From positions 930,001 through 994,000 of the forward strand of contig JACKCI010000001.1 of NCBI GenBank assembly GCA_020634155.1: a DNA stretch of 64,000 nucleotides, in the 5' to 3' direction. Of this stretch, positions 17,232-25,560 are shown piece by piece. Below the pieces are notes generated by a model that saw only the letters and a list, made by a program, of their open reading frames with translations, searched no databases and had not been told where the DNA came from. Origin of the DNA: Anaerolineales bacterium (GTDB taxonomy: Bacteria > Chloroflexota > Anaerolineae > Aggregatilineales > J027). The position numbers and the translations under genes were made by a program. Every line of letters starts with the position of its first letter. Positions within the stretch are counted from its first letter, which is position 1.

Positions 17232-18740
17232 ATGGCACGCCTCATTAATCTTCTTGCAAGCCTGTTGCTCATCATTTTCATGCTAATATATGCGCGAGAA
17301 CTGGATAGCTCATGGGTCTATTTTGGTATTCCCTATACACTGGGTCTATTGATAGCCTTCATAGCAGCAGCCGTACACCCCATCAGCGTCACCAACCGTA
17401 TGAACCTCGCCTTACTCGCAGGCTTGTGGGCAGGCATGGCCCTCTATCCCTATGCCCTTAACTATAGCTTCGATTCATCGCCTGCGATTGCCGTCATCAT
17501 GATTGGTCTGCTGGGGTGGTTCAGTCTATGGTGGATACGCCCTCATCTTAAAGCATTGCTACACAGTCGTCCATTCACCCTCAATCTTTTGGTGATGAAC
17601 ATCTCAGTTGTATCCATGGTTTTGCTCACCTTCATGCTTGAACTGTACGTCATCCGTTACCCGCCACAGAATGCACAACGCATTGGCATTATCTATACCC
17701 CACATTCAACGCTCGAACACCAAACGGTAGAATTCACCTACGCGGCCCATATCAATAACTATGGCTTTCGTGGGGCTGATGTAAAGGCACACTTTGCGGG
17801 TGATTGCCGCGTGATGCTAGTCGGTGATTCGTATACTTATGGATGGGGAGTTGAGTATCCCAATACATGGGGCGCACAATTAGAAACTGCGCTTGATAAG
17901 GAGATAGAGGCCGAAATACTCAATCTGGGCTATCCGGGAGTTGGCCCCCAAACCTATGCCGCCGTGGTTGCACAAGCAGCACCAATCTTTGAGCCAGATA
18001 TTATTGTGGTTAGCCTATTACAGGGTGACGACCTCATGCAAGCCGAAGATGTCGCCCAGCGCTTACCTGCCCTACTCTCAGGCGGGGGACAAATCAATCA
18101 ATTTCTCCATAGACACTACCCAAACATCACCCGTTACCTTTTCATCACCCCACAGTATGTCTCCCAAGCAGCCTACCGAGATACATGGATTGAGGTAGCA
18201 GAAGACGCCCTCCAGCAGTATCCTTACGCCTTTGATCATATTGATAGTTTCATACAAAGCCTATACAAGACAGGGCAACTGAATCCTTACATGATTGCGG
18301 TCAGCCAAAATACCGACTATTTCACCGCATTGCTCAACCCCGAACAATCTAAGATTCAGGCCCAAATAAGCGCAATGGGCAAAGCACTCAATAGCATTAA
18401 TGAATATGCTCCGCAATTGATTGTTGCCAGTATCCCCTACCGTGCCTATGTTTCAGATGAAGAACAAGCACTTCTTGGCGAATTGGGAATCCATACCGTG
18501 CCAGAGATGGTCACCACAACAACAATGGATGATGTTGTGCAGCTTGCCTTGGATACTGTCGCAGATAAACAGAATATCCGTTTTTTTGAGGCCACCCAAG
18601 TCTTCCGTGAGGCTTCCGAAATACTCTATTTTCGTTATGATGGTCACTTCACTATCGCTGGCAATCGCCTATTCGCAGAACAGATTTATCCTGTTGTACA
18701 AGAGGCCTGTCTGCAAGTGCGTGACTCATATGCAAATTAA
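17232..18740 (+). CDS. Membrane-anchored SGNH/GDSL hydrolase-like protein
   Basis: Encodes 502 residues. The N-terminal part (about 1-145) has four or five membrane segments, and the rest is a likely extracytoplasmic SGNH domain. Block I is LVGDSYTYGWGV (catalytic Ser) with NLGYPGVGPQTY following, and the C-terminal catalytic pair is in DGHFTIAGNRLFAE (Asp...His). Proteins of this design often remove or add acyl groups on exported polysaccharides (AlgX/DltD-like reasoning), so a role in surface glycan modification is possible but inferred. It starts 11 bases after the sensor kinase stop and is probably cotranscribed with it. Confidence 0.82.
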   Translation: MARLINLLASLLLIIFMLIYARELDSSWVYFGIPYTLGLLIAFIAAAVHPISVTNRMNLALLAGLWAGMALYPYALNYSFDSSPAIAVIMIGLLGWFSLWWIRPHLKALLHSRPFTLNLLVMNISVVSMVLLTFMLELYVIRYPPQNAQRIGIIYTPHSTLEHQTVEFTYAAHINNYGFRGADVKAHFAGDCRVMLVGDSYTYGWGVEYPNTWGAQLETALDKEIEAEILNLGYPGVGPQTYAAVVAQAAPIFEPDIIVVSLLQGDDLMQAEDVAQRLPALLSGGGQINQFLHRHYPNITRYLFITPQYVSQAAYRDTWIEVAEDALQQYPYAFDHIDSFIQSLYKTGQLNPYMIAVSQNTDYFTALLNPEQSKIQAQISAMGKALNSINEYAPQLIVASIPYRAYVSDEEQALLGELGIHTVPEMVTTTTMDDVVQLALDTVADKQNIRFFEATQVFREASEILYFRYDGHFTIAGNRLFAEQIYPVVQEACLQVRDSYAN

Positions 18741-18762
18741 AAGGGGAGGTCGGCCCTCCCCT
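18736..18762. terminator. Terminator between the SGNH gene and glgP
   Basis: An 8-bp GC-rich perfect stem (18742-18749 with 18755-18762) and a 5-base loop. The U-tract (AAAATT complement) is on the minus strand, so it mainly serves glgP. Confidence 0.7.
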
Positions 18763-18776
18763 AATCATAGGTTAGC

Positions 18777-21347
18777 TTATTTCTTGGTTGCCCACCGAAT
18801 CAACCCCGTTAGGATAGGATTGGGTAGGTTAACGTGGTTTGGCAAGACCCGCACGGATATACCGCTTGCACCCGTTTGGTGATAGCGCATCTCAGCCGTA
18901 AAAGTATAAACGCTCCCCGCTTGCTTGGTTGGAGACATGGTAATGGCCGAACCATTGATTAGGTTGCCATCGGTGTCTAATGACCCAACATAGAGTTGAA
19001 CAAGAACATCGCTTGGCGTCAAATCACCGAGTGAAACCACTGCATCAACTTGGAAATCATCGCCAACCTCTACATGCTCACTGGAGATTTTGACCTCACG
19101 CACTTCGACCTTGGGCCATGCTTTGTGAACATTAATCAGCCAATCCGCAAATTCACGACCTTGCTCGATATTCCCACCCGTCAATGACTCAAATCGGTTC
19201 TTGGAGGGCATATAGTAACGCTCGGCATATTCAATCACCATCCGGTCAGAACTGAAGAAAGCCGACAGTTTCTGCATACTGGTTTTCATCTTCTGCACCC
19301 ACCGAGTAGGCGTATTGTCCCGCCGACGGTCATAGAACAACGGCACCACATCTTGCTCTAAAAGATTGTAGAGTGCTTGACTTTCAATGAAGTCTTGCAG
19401 TTCCTGCTCTTCAGGTGTGTACATCTCGCCACTACCAATCGCCCAACCGAGTTCTGGCTCATAGGCTTCATCCCACCAGCCATCCAAAACACTCAAGTTA
19501 AGGCCGCCATTGTAGATAACTTTCATCCCGCTAGTACCACTGGCTTCTTGGGGACGGCGTGGGTTATTAAGCCAAATATCCACCCCTTGCACCAGATAGC
19601 GAGCAATGGTCATATCATAGTTTTCCAAGAACACAATGGCATGACGGAATTCAGGCATACGCGAATAATGTACAATTTCGCGGATGAATTCTTTGCCGGG
19701 GTGGTCATGGGGATGGGCCTTACCCGCAAAAATAAACTGAATTGGAAAATCAGGGTTGTTCACCAAACGGCTCAAACGCTCTGGGTCACGGAACAACAGG
19801 TTAGCGCGTTTGTAGGTCGCAAAGCGCCGCGCAAAGCCAATCGACAGGGCTTCGGGGTTCAAGACCTCCTCGGCGTTCTCAATTTCGGCTTGCGAGGCAC
19901 CTCGTCGCACCAATTGCTTCCGCAAACGAGTGCGGGTAAAAGCTACCAAACGCGCCCGACGGCGCTCATGCACACGCCATAATTCAGTATCAGGAATACG
20001 CTCAATGTCCTGCCAAATCTGCTCATTGGAGGTATCCAAACGCCATGAGGGGTTTAGATAGCGGTCATACAGATTCATAATTTCTTGGCTGACCCATGTT
20101 TGGACATGAACACCATTGGTAACGGCCTCAATCGGAACCTCAGCTTCTGGGACTTCCTTAAACATAGATTGCCACATCCGACGTGACACCACCCCGTGCA
20201 ATTGGCTGACAGCGTTGGTAGCGGTGGACATCTTGAGTGCCATTACAGGCAATGAGAATAAGTCGTAGCCGCCCATTTGCTCCCGACCCAAATCATGGAA
20301 TTGGTCGCGGGTCAGGCCAAGCGCCTTCCAAAGCCAAGGTAGATGCTCATCAATCAGGTCATAACCAAAACGCTCCAGCCCAGCGGGTACTGGGGTATGG
20401 ATGGTATAGACACTACTGGTGGCTAAGATATTTTGAGCCTCTTGAAAGGTAAATCCGGGGTTTTCTTCCATAAACATGCGGGTACGCTCAAGGGCGCTAA
20501 AGGCACTATGACCCTCATTCATGTGAACCACATTGAAGGGAATATCAAGGGCCTTGAGCAAACGAACCCCGCCAATCCCTAACAGAATTTCTTGGCGGAT
20601 ACGGGTACGGCGATCTCCTCCATAGAGGCGGTCGGTCAAATTGCGTAAGTCATCTGCGTTGTTGGGATGATTGGCATCGAGCAGATACAAAGATACCCGA
20701 CCCACATCGACCTTCCATACCCACGCATGGAGTGTCTTGCTGGCGCATGGCACCGTAATGACCAATCGCTCCCCATTCGCCTTATACACAGGCCGAATAG
20801 GAAGATTAGAATAATCATTGAGGGGGTAAGATTCTTGTTGATAGCCATCTTGATTGAGGTATTGCTGGAAATAACCCTCTTGGTAGAGTAGCCCAACTCC
20901 AACAAGTGGCAAACCAAGGTCAGAAGCACTCTTGAGATGGTCACCAGAAAGCACTCCAAGGCCACCTGAATAGTTTTGGAAACAGGTAGTTAAGCCAAAC
21001 TCCATACTGAAATAGGCGATATTCGGCTGATTAAAAGCGTCATAATGACGACGATACCATGTGTTTTCGGATTGCATGTAGGCATCGAAGCTATCGACAA
21101 CTTGTTTAAAATGGGCCATAAACGCGTTATCTTTGACAGCAGCTTCAAGCGTTTCTTGGTTTACCAAACCCAACAACCACACCGGATTGTAATTTGTCTT
21201 GATCCAAATATCGGTATCTAACCGACGGAAGAGCGTCACTGCATCTGGATCCCATGCCCAATGTAGGTTATAGGCTACGTCTAACAGCCGCTTAAGTTCA
21301 GGCGGCAGTTTCGGGCTTACGTCAACGGTTGCAACGGGACGAATCAT
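18777..21347 (-). CDS. glgP: Alpha-glucan (glycogen) phosphorylase
   Basis: Encodes 856 residues, the size of the shorter bacterial alpha-glucan phosphorylases (DUF3417 N-terminus). It releases glucose-1-phosphate from alpha-1,4-glucans. Visible are YFSMEFGLTTCFQNYSGGLG near the N-terminus, VHMNEGHSAF, ESIGFARRFATYKRANL-like active-site residues, and EASGTSGMK with the PLP-binding lysine. A beta-sandwich C-terminal extension (about 745-856) includes KISSEHVEVGD. The start has AAGGAAGGAG about 11 bases upstream. Together with glgC it supports glycogen turnover. Confidence 0.95.
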   Translation of the reverse strand: MIRPVATVDVSPKLPPELKRLLDVAYNLHWAWDPDAVTLFRRLDTDIWIKTNYNPVWLLGLVNQETLEAAVKDNAFMAHFKQVVDSFDAYMQSENTWYRRHYDAFNQPNIAYFSMEFGLTTCFQNYSGGLGVLSGDHLKSASDLGLPLVGVGLLYQEGYFQQYLNQDGYQQESYPLNDYSNLPIRPVYKANGERLVITVPCASKTLHAWVWKVDVGRVSLYLLDANHPNNADDLRNLTDRLYGGDRRTRIRQEILLGIGGVRLLKALDIPFNVVHMNEGHSAFSALERTRMFMEENPGFTFQEAQNILATSSVYTIHTPVPAGLERFGYDLIDEHLPWLWKALGLTRDQFHDLGREQMGGYDLFSLPVMALKMSTATNAVSQLHGVVSRRMWQSMFKEVPEAEVPIEAVTNGVHVQTWVSQEIMNLYDRYLNPSWRLDTSNEQIWQDIERIPDTELWRVHERRRARLVAFTRTRLRKQLVRRGASQAEIENAEEVLNPEALSIGFARRFATYKRANLLFRDPERLSRLVNNPDFPIQFIFAGKAHPHDHPGKEFIREIVHYSRMPEFRHAIVFLENYDMTIARYLVQGVDIWLNNPRRPQEASGTSGMKVIYNGGLNLSVLDGWWDEAYEPELGWAIGSGEMYTPEEQELQDFIESQALYNLLEQDVVPLFYDRRRDNTPTRWVQKMKTSMQKLSAFFSSDRMVIEYAERYYMPSKNRFESLTGGNIEQGREFADWLINVHKAWPKVEVREVKISSEHVEVGDDFQVDAVVSLGDLTPSDVLVQLYVGSLDTDGNLINGSAITMSPTKQAGSVYTFTAEMRYHQTGASGISVRVLPNHVNLPNPILTGLIRWATKK

Positions 21348-21443
21348 GGGTAATAAAACTCCTTCCTTCTAAGGCAGAAGGATAAACCGTTTAACTCAAA
21401 CTTGCCAACGACAAAATGCACAAACCTACGGTATACTCCCTTT

Positions 21444-22049
21444 ATGAAAGTCTACCGTCAACTCACCTATGCACTACAACTCATCGCCTCCCTCAATGTG
21501 TTGGTGGCGCTGTTCTTGCCTTGGCATACTGAGCATGGCAACGCCCTTGAATTGATGCAACGCCCCCTTGAAGGCACTCTGCCTTATAGTCTCGTTTCGC
21601 CTTGGGTTCTGTTATGGGGTCTACCATTAATTGGTCTGGTAAGCTTGCTGCGAGGAGCTAGTGGCATCTTTGACGCACATGCGCCGGGACGTACATGGGC
21701 GATTCGCACAAGTCTTTTAGCTGCCATTGTCATGGGTTGGTACTATCTTATCTTTGGCTCAGAAGCCGATAGCCTCAACATCATCGGTGAAATTCGCTTC
21801 GGCTATTGGCTGACGGTTAGTTCTTTGCTCCTTCTGACCTTGTTAATTTTGACTGAATGGCTGCTGCCAGAATACGACCCTCACCTTGCCCATTTGGCAA
21901 AATTGACCCATGATGACCCAGAACGCATCTGGGAAGGCCACTATCGTGTGTGTCCCTATTGTGGCAGCCCTAATGACCCTGAAAACCGTCGTTGCTCATT
22001 CTGTGGCATCACACTCTTTCATGATGAAAGGAAACCCAAACATCGATGA
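21444..22049 (+). CDS. Membrane protein with C-terminal zinc ribbon
   Basis: Encodes 201 residues from ATG 21444. The frame is open to 21402, but a TATACT at 21432-21437, six bases before this ATG, suggests a nearly leaderless transcript. Four membrane segments fill residues 10-145, with an extracytoplasmic loop after the first (PWHTEHGNALEL). A cytoplasmic zinc ribbon follows: CPYCGSP and CSFCG, two CxxC pairs 13 residues apart. I do not recognise a named family. It is the first of three overlapping genes; its stop overlaps the next start by 4 bases. Confidence 0.8.
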   Translation: MKVYRQLTYALQLIASLNVLVALFLPWHTEHGNALELMQRPLEGTLPYSLVSPWVLLWGLPLIGLVSLLRGASGIFDAHAPGRTWAIRTSLLAAIVMGWYYLIFGSEADSLNIIGEIRFGYWLTVSSLLLLTLLILTEWLLPEYDPHLAHLAKLTHDDPERIWEGHYRVCPYCGSPNDPENRRCSFCGITLFHDERKPKHR

Positions 22050-22294
22050 GTAATTCACCCCAACCACCCCAACTCCTAACCGCCAAAACATTGACTAAAG
22101 CGAACCTTTTGGGTGGTGTGTTGTTTATTCTATTGATTCTCACCGCCACAGGCCTTTACTTCCTGCTTGGATTAATTGGCTGGGACGCAGGGTCAGCAGG
22201 CCGTATTCTGGTAGCACTCGTCGTGAGTCCGCTGGTGGTAGGAATCGGTTTTGCCCTTGTATGGATGTTGATGCTCAAGAAGACCAATGGATAA
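22046..22294 (+). CDS. Small two-segment membrane protein
   Basis: Encodes 82 residues with two hydrophobic segments (about 20-45 and 52-75) and a short Lys-rich C-terminal tail. It overlaps the preceding gene by 4 bases and the following gene by 8, so translation is probably coupled. No recognisable family. Confidence 0.7.
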   Translation: MSNSPQPPQLLTAKTLTKANLLGGVLFILLILTATGLYFLLGLIGWDAGSAGRILVALVVSPLVVGIGFALVWMLMLKKTNG

Positions 22295-23156
22295 CGATAA
22301 ACACTACCAACTCCTGAGCCAAAAACTAAGCAAACGCGGTCACCAATTTTTGCCCCTGCTACGCTGTCCGGTGACGGGTAGTTCGCTCGAAGATCATCAT
22401 ACTCATTTTCAAACCCCTGACGGCTCTCATATTTATCAATTTGAGGCTGGCATTCTGCGTCTATTGACGCCCGAACAAAAACGGGCCTTTGCCGCTGAGG
22501 AACTGTCCATCTCAACCGAGAATCAAAGTAACGACTGGCAAAGCCCCACTCCTGACGATTTTCGCCAACTACCGCAAACTGGCTTAGATGGCTGGCCGCT
22601 TGGTTACTGGCAACGACGCGCCGAGATTACCGCCGAGATGTGGCGCGTGATTGAGCATATTCGGGTTGATGAAGAACGGTTGCCAATTGGCCCAATGGGA
22701 AACGCGGTAGATTTTACAGATGACATGGGCTGGATTGCCTATGGTCTCGATATGTCCGGCTATACCACCATTGCGGTCAGTCAAAGCATTGGTTCCTATG
22801 GATTAGGTGTCTTTGACCATTCGCGCTATCTGCGGGTACAGGCTGCCATCGATAATCCTCCCCTCACCCCAGAACAGTTTGACCTTGTTGTCTTTAGCTT
22901 CAGCCTCAAAACACCACAACCTACACTGGACCATGCGGTGCGGTTGCTCAAAAAGGGTGGGCTATTAATTGTGATGGCAGACAAGGGCAATGAGTCTATT
23001 CAGCAAGAGGCCGGAACCGCCCTGCAAAGCCTTGGCTTTGAGGCACGATTCCAGCGCGTGGGAGCAATGGGTAATACCTTTAGCCGCACCCTCAAAAATC
23101 TGGTCGGCTACCGTCCCGATGTACCGCCTCTAGTGGTTGTACGTCGCCAACGCTAA
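22287..23156 (+). CDS. Methyltransferase-like protein with degenerate SAM motif
   Basis: Encodes 289 residues. The N-terminus (about 18-65) looks like a Trm112-type cap (LLRCPVTGSSL then a Gly/Tyr-rich hairpin). The rest follows the layout of class I methyltransferases: GYWQRRAE, a motif I region, QFDLVVFSFSL (motif IV region), and LLKKGGLLIVMADKG (post-motif strand). Motif I, normally with GxGxG, reads AVDFTDDMGWIAYGL, so the SAM-binding glycines are largely lost. Either the protein no longer binds SAM or it uses an altered site. It overlaps the convergent redoxin gene by 27 bases. Confidence 0.75.
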   Translation: MDNDKHYQLLSQKLSKRGHQFLPLLRCPVTGSSLEDHHTHFQTPDGSHIYQFEAGILRLLTPEQKRAFAAEELSISTENQSNDWQSPTPDDFRQLPQTGLDGWPLGYWQRRAEITAEMWRVIEHIRVDEERLPIGPMGNAVDFTDDMGWIAYGLDMSGYTTIAVSQSIGSYGLGVFDHSRYLRVQAAIDNPPLTPEQFDLVVFSFSLKTPQPTLDHAVRLLKKGGLLIVMADKGNESIQQEAGTALQSLGFEARFQRVGAMGNTFSRTLKNLVGYRPDVPPLVVVRRQR

Positions 23157-23615
23157 AGACTCCCGCAACACCTGTTCAAGCCGATTATGGGTCGGGAAGT
23201 CTTCGTCCATACCCACAAAACGCCAGACCACCTGTCGCTCATGGTTCAAGACATAGACACCCAAAGGCTGGGTTACTTTGGGTTTATCCGGTATACATAC
23301 CAAATCATCGGTCAGGGTGCGCTGCTCATCTGCATGAAGCACAAAGGGAAGCGGCTCTAGGCTACTAATCACAAAACTCCATACGCTGGTATGATTTTCC
23401 GGCACCACAAAAAGCGTATTCACACCCATCTTAGAATAGATTGAATGACGACGACGCATGGTGTGAATTTGCCCCACGCAGAATGGGCACCACGTTCCAC
23501 GCAGCACAATCATCATCAACCCATGCTCACCCATTTGCTGATCCAAGGTTATAGTTTGGTTTTGTGAGTCAATTACCGATAAATTTGGTAAAATATCTCC
23601 GATGTTATATCGCAT
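23130..23615 (-). CDS. AhpC/TSA-type redoxin (peroxiredoxin-like)
   Basis: Encodes 161 residues, thioredoxin fold. GTWCPFCVGQIHTMRR carries a CxxC pair at the position of the peroxidatic cysteine, as in Bcp/AhpC-TSA family redoxins. The Pro-containing stretch VTQPLGVYVLNHERQVVWRF fits the downstream cis-Pro strand. It would reduce peroxides or disulfides in the cytoplasm; no signal peptide is seen. It is divergent from the TIR-FHA gene with 58 bases between starts. Confidence 0.8.
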   Translation of the reverse strand: MRYNIGDILPNLSVIDSQNQTITLDQQMGEHGLMMIVLRGTWCPFCVGQIHTMRRRHSIYSKMGVNTLFVVPENHTSVWSFVISSLEPLPFVLHADEQRTLTDDLVCIPDKPKVTQPLGVYVLNHERQVVWRFVGMDEDFPTHNRLEQVLRESLALATYNH

Positions 23616-23673
23616 TTGCTAAACTCCTGTCTAATGATATAGACGAATTAGTGTTACTCGAGCCTTACATCCG

Positions 23674-24705
23674 ATGAAAAAACTCTTTTTTATCTGTGCG
23701 CCAACTGATTACCCTTGGACTCGTAGCCTTGCCCATCAATTCTTCAGCATGGGATACCGCGTATACCTTGAACCACCCGACGAAGCTGATGACGAAAAAG
23801 TCCGTGAGCGTACCGCCCGCGCCCTATATAATGCTGAAATCATGATCGCTATTGTCTCCAAAGAAAGCGCCATTGGCAGTTCTGCTGAGGCATTTGAAGC
23901 ATGGTGGCGGCCTTTTGTTGATTCGGGACGGCAGGTGATTGCTTGCATCACACCCGACTCACCCGCAGGCGCTGAAAACTGGATTCCTTACGACCTGATT
24001 CGCCGTCCACATGTGGATTTTCGGCGGGCAGGTGGAGCGGCGCGTTTAGCTGAACTGGTCAATAAAGATGGCTCCACCACACAAGCACGCCCAGCACACA
24101 CCAATCATGAGGATGATTACGAAGCCCAGTTTGAACCAGAGCCAGTCGCCGCTTATCCAACCCAACCCGTCACCCCTGTAAAAGATGAACCCGAGTCAGC
24201 ATCAAAAACATCCATTATTCGTACTCTGATTGGCTTGGTGGTAGGGTTCATTATGGTATTGGTAATTTGGCAGGTGGCCCTACAGAGCGACAACGGTGAT
24301 GCTCTCATTTGGGTAGGCGGATTAGCTATTATGGTGGTCGTAGTTTATTTGATTGGGCGGTGGCGTCCGCAATCTCGCAGCCAAGCAGCGAAAAAGCTGG
24401 TGGGCTATCTAGAGGTTATTTCGAGCGATGATGCCAAGACAAAAGGACGTGTTTATGGCCTCATGAACACCTTACACATTGGCTCTGGACGGCGTGCCCA
24501 AATCCGCCTTAAGGTTGAGGGAATCGAAAAACAACACTGCACCATCTTTTATGATGGCAAAGCCTACTACCTTGAAAACACCAGTGATAGCCGCACGATA
24601 TTGTATGATCGGCAGCTAGACAGTGGTGAAGTGGTTGTATTGCAGCACGGTGATTTAATTACCGTTGGGCAAGCCGTAGTCTTGCAGTTCCGTACCCAGC
24701 TTTAG
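23674..24705 (+). CDS. TIR domain - transmembrane - FHA domain protein
   Basis: Encodes 343 residues in three parts. Residues 1-130 form a TIR-like domain: FFICAPTDYPWTRSLAHQF, then ALYNAEIMIAIVSKESAIGSS, a Glu in AEAFEAWW at the usual catalytic position, and NWIPYDLIRRPHVDF. Residues 130-185 are a charged, Pro/Glu-rich linker, then two membrane segments (about 187-208 and 213-230). Residues 245-343 form an FHA domain (LHIGSGRRAQIRL, EKQHCTIFYDGKAYYLEN, LQHGDLITVG). FHA domains bind phosphothreonine; TIR domains can hydrolyse NAD or act as scaffolds. The order implies both domains face the cytoplasm. Function unknown. Confidence 0.82.
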   Translation: MKKLFFICAPTDYPWTRSLAHQFFSMGYRVYLEPPDEADDEKVRERTARALYNAEIMIAIVSKESAIGSSAEAFEAWWRPFVDSGRQVIACITPDSPAGAENWIPYDLIRRPHVDFRRAGGAARLAELVNKDGSTTQARPAHTNHEDDYEAQFEPEPVAAYPTQPVTPVKDEPESASKTSIIRTLIGLVVGFIMVLVIWQVALQSDNGDALIWVGGLAIMVVVVYLIGRWRPQSRSQAAKKLVGYLEVISSDDAKTKGRVYGLMNTLHIGSGRRAQIRLKVEGIEKQHCTIFYDGKAYYLENTSDSRTILYDRQLDSGEVVVLQHGDLITVGQAVVLQFRTQL

Positions 24706-24720
24706 CTTGCGGCCTTCTGT
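24702..24720 (-). pseudogene. Displaced 3' end of the fmdB-like gene
   Basis: These 19 bases encode the last codons (Q, K, A, A, S, stop) of the FmdB-like gene before the IS insertion. Removing the IS and one 3-base duplicate restores a 345-base frame (114 residues). Its TAA (24704-24702) overlaps the TAG of the TIR-FHA gene. Confidence 0.8.
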
Positions 24721-24723
24721 TGA

Positions 24724-24739
24724 GAGGCTGTTTGAAAAG
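24724..24739 (+). repeat. Left terminal inverted repeat of the IS
   Basis: GAGGCTGTTTGAAAAG; differs from the right end at one position (T/C). Confidence 0.9.
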
Positions 24740-24766
24740 TGGGGTAGGATAAGATAAAGTAAGGGC

Positions 24767-25123
24767 ATGAACGAGCGAAGAGTATACCCCAGTGATTTGA
24801 CCGATCGAGAATGGGCGCTATTGGAGCCACACATTCCACCCCCCAAAGCAGGTGGAAGACCGCGCAGCAGTGACATGCGCGAGATCGTGAATGCCATTTT
24901 CTATGTGCTGAAAACGGGCTGTCAATGGCGTTGGCTACCGCATGGCTTTCCGCCAGCCGGGACGGTTTATCATTACTACAATACATGGCGCAAAGATGGA
25001 ACATGGCGACGGATCAATGATGCGCTACGGGAAACATTGCGGGAGAAACTGGGTCGTGAAGCCACTCCGAGTGCGGGGAGCATTGATAGTCAGTCCATCA
25101 AAACGACCGAAAAAGGGGGGTAA
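24767..25123 (+). CDS. IS5-family transposase, zero-frame product (orfA)
   Basis: Encodes 118 residues ending at TAA 25121-25123. It begins YPSDLTDREWALLEPHIPP, the DUF4096 helix-turn-helix region of IS5-group transposases. It continues with YVLKTGCQWRWLPHGFPP and YNTWRKDGTW and reaches the first catalytic Asp in GSIDSQSIKTTEKGG. It lacks the other two catalytic residues, so alone it is probably a DNA-binding regulator of transposition. Confidence 0.85.
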   Translation: MNERRVYPSDLTDREWALLEPHIPPPKAGGRPRSSDMREIVNAIFYVLKTGCQWRWLPHGFPPAGTVYHYYNTWRKDGTWRRINDALRETLREKLGREATPSAGSIDSQSIKTTEKGG

Positions 25124-25560
25124 GAGGCTATGATGGTGGCAAGCACATCAAAGGTCGCAAGCGCCATTTGGTGGTCGATACGGAAGGGTTTGTGTTGCGA
25201 GCTTTCGTAACTGAGGCTAACTACCACGATGGTACTGTCGGTACGTGGCTCTTAGATGACTTGAGTAATCGCTTTCCGCGTTTAGAAAAGTTATGGGCCG
25301 ATGGCTCTTATCGTGGCACGTTTGTTGACCATGCTGCTGAACGTGGCATCACGGTTGAGATTACGACCCGCTTGAGTGACCAACCCGGCTTTCAAGTCAT
25401 TGCCCATCGTTGGGTGGTAGAACGCACCTTCGCATGGCTCAATACCTACCGTCGTCTCAGCAAAGACTACGAGTATTGGGTCTACGCATCCGATGCCACT
25501 ATCTACGCCTGTATGAGCCATCTTATGCTTCGCCGTTTGGCTCGTTTGGCTCCCACCTGA
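24767..25560 (+). CDS. IS5-family DDE transposase via -1 frameshift (orfAB)
   Basis: The second half is open in the -1 frame and reads GYDGGKHIKGRKRHLVVDT, VTEANYHDG, LWADGSYRG (second Asp) and HRWVVERTFAWLNTYRRL (catalytic Glu). Joining the frames at AAAAAGGGGGG (25110-25120) gives about 264 residues with the full DDE triad. That is the usual size for this group (roughly 260-270). The ORF start at 25168 is TTG with no ribosome binding site, so the second half is reached by slippage. A homopolymer indel or sequencing error is the alternative. Confidence 0.8.

Noticed and set aside
21365..21381. Small hairpin beside the glgP ribosome binding site as a riboswitch
   Set aside because: A 6-bp stem is too small, and no conserved riboswitch core or expression platform is visible.
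24655..25004. Minus-strand frames across the IS left end
   Set aside because: They are antisense to the transposase with no motif. Only the 19-base remnant of fmdB is meaningful here.
25168..25560. Second transposase frame as an independent gene
   Set aside because: It begins at TTG with no ribosome binding site and lacks the first catalytic Asp. It is read as the frameshifted half of one transposase.
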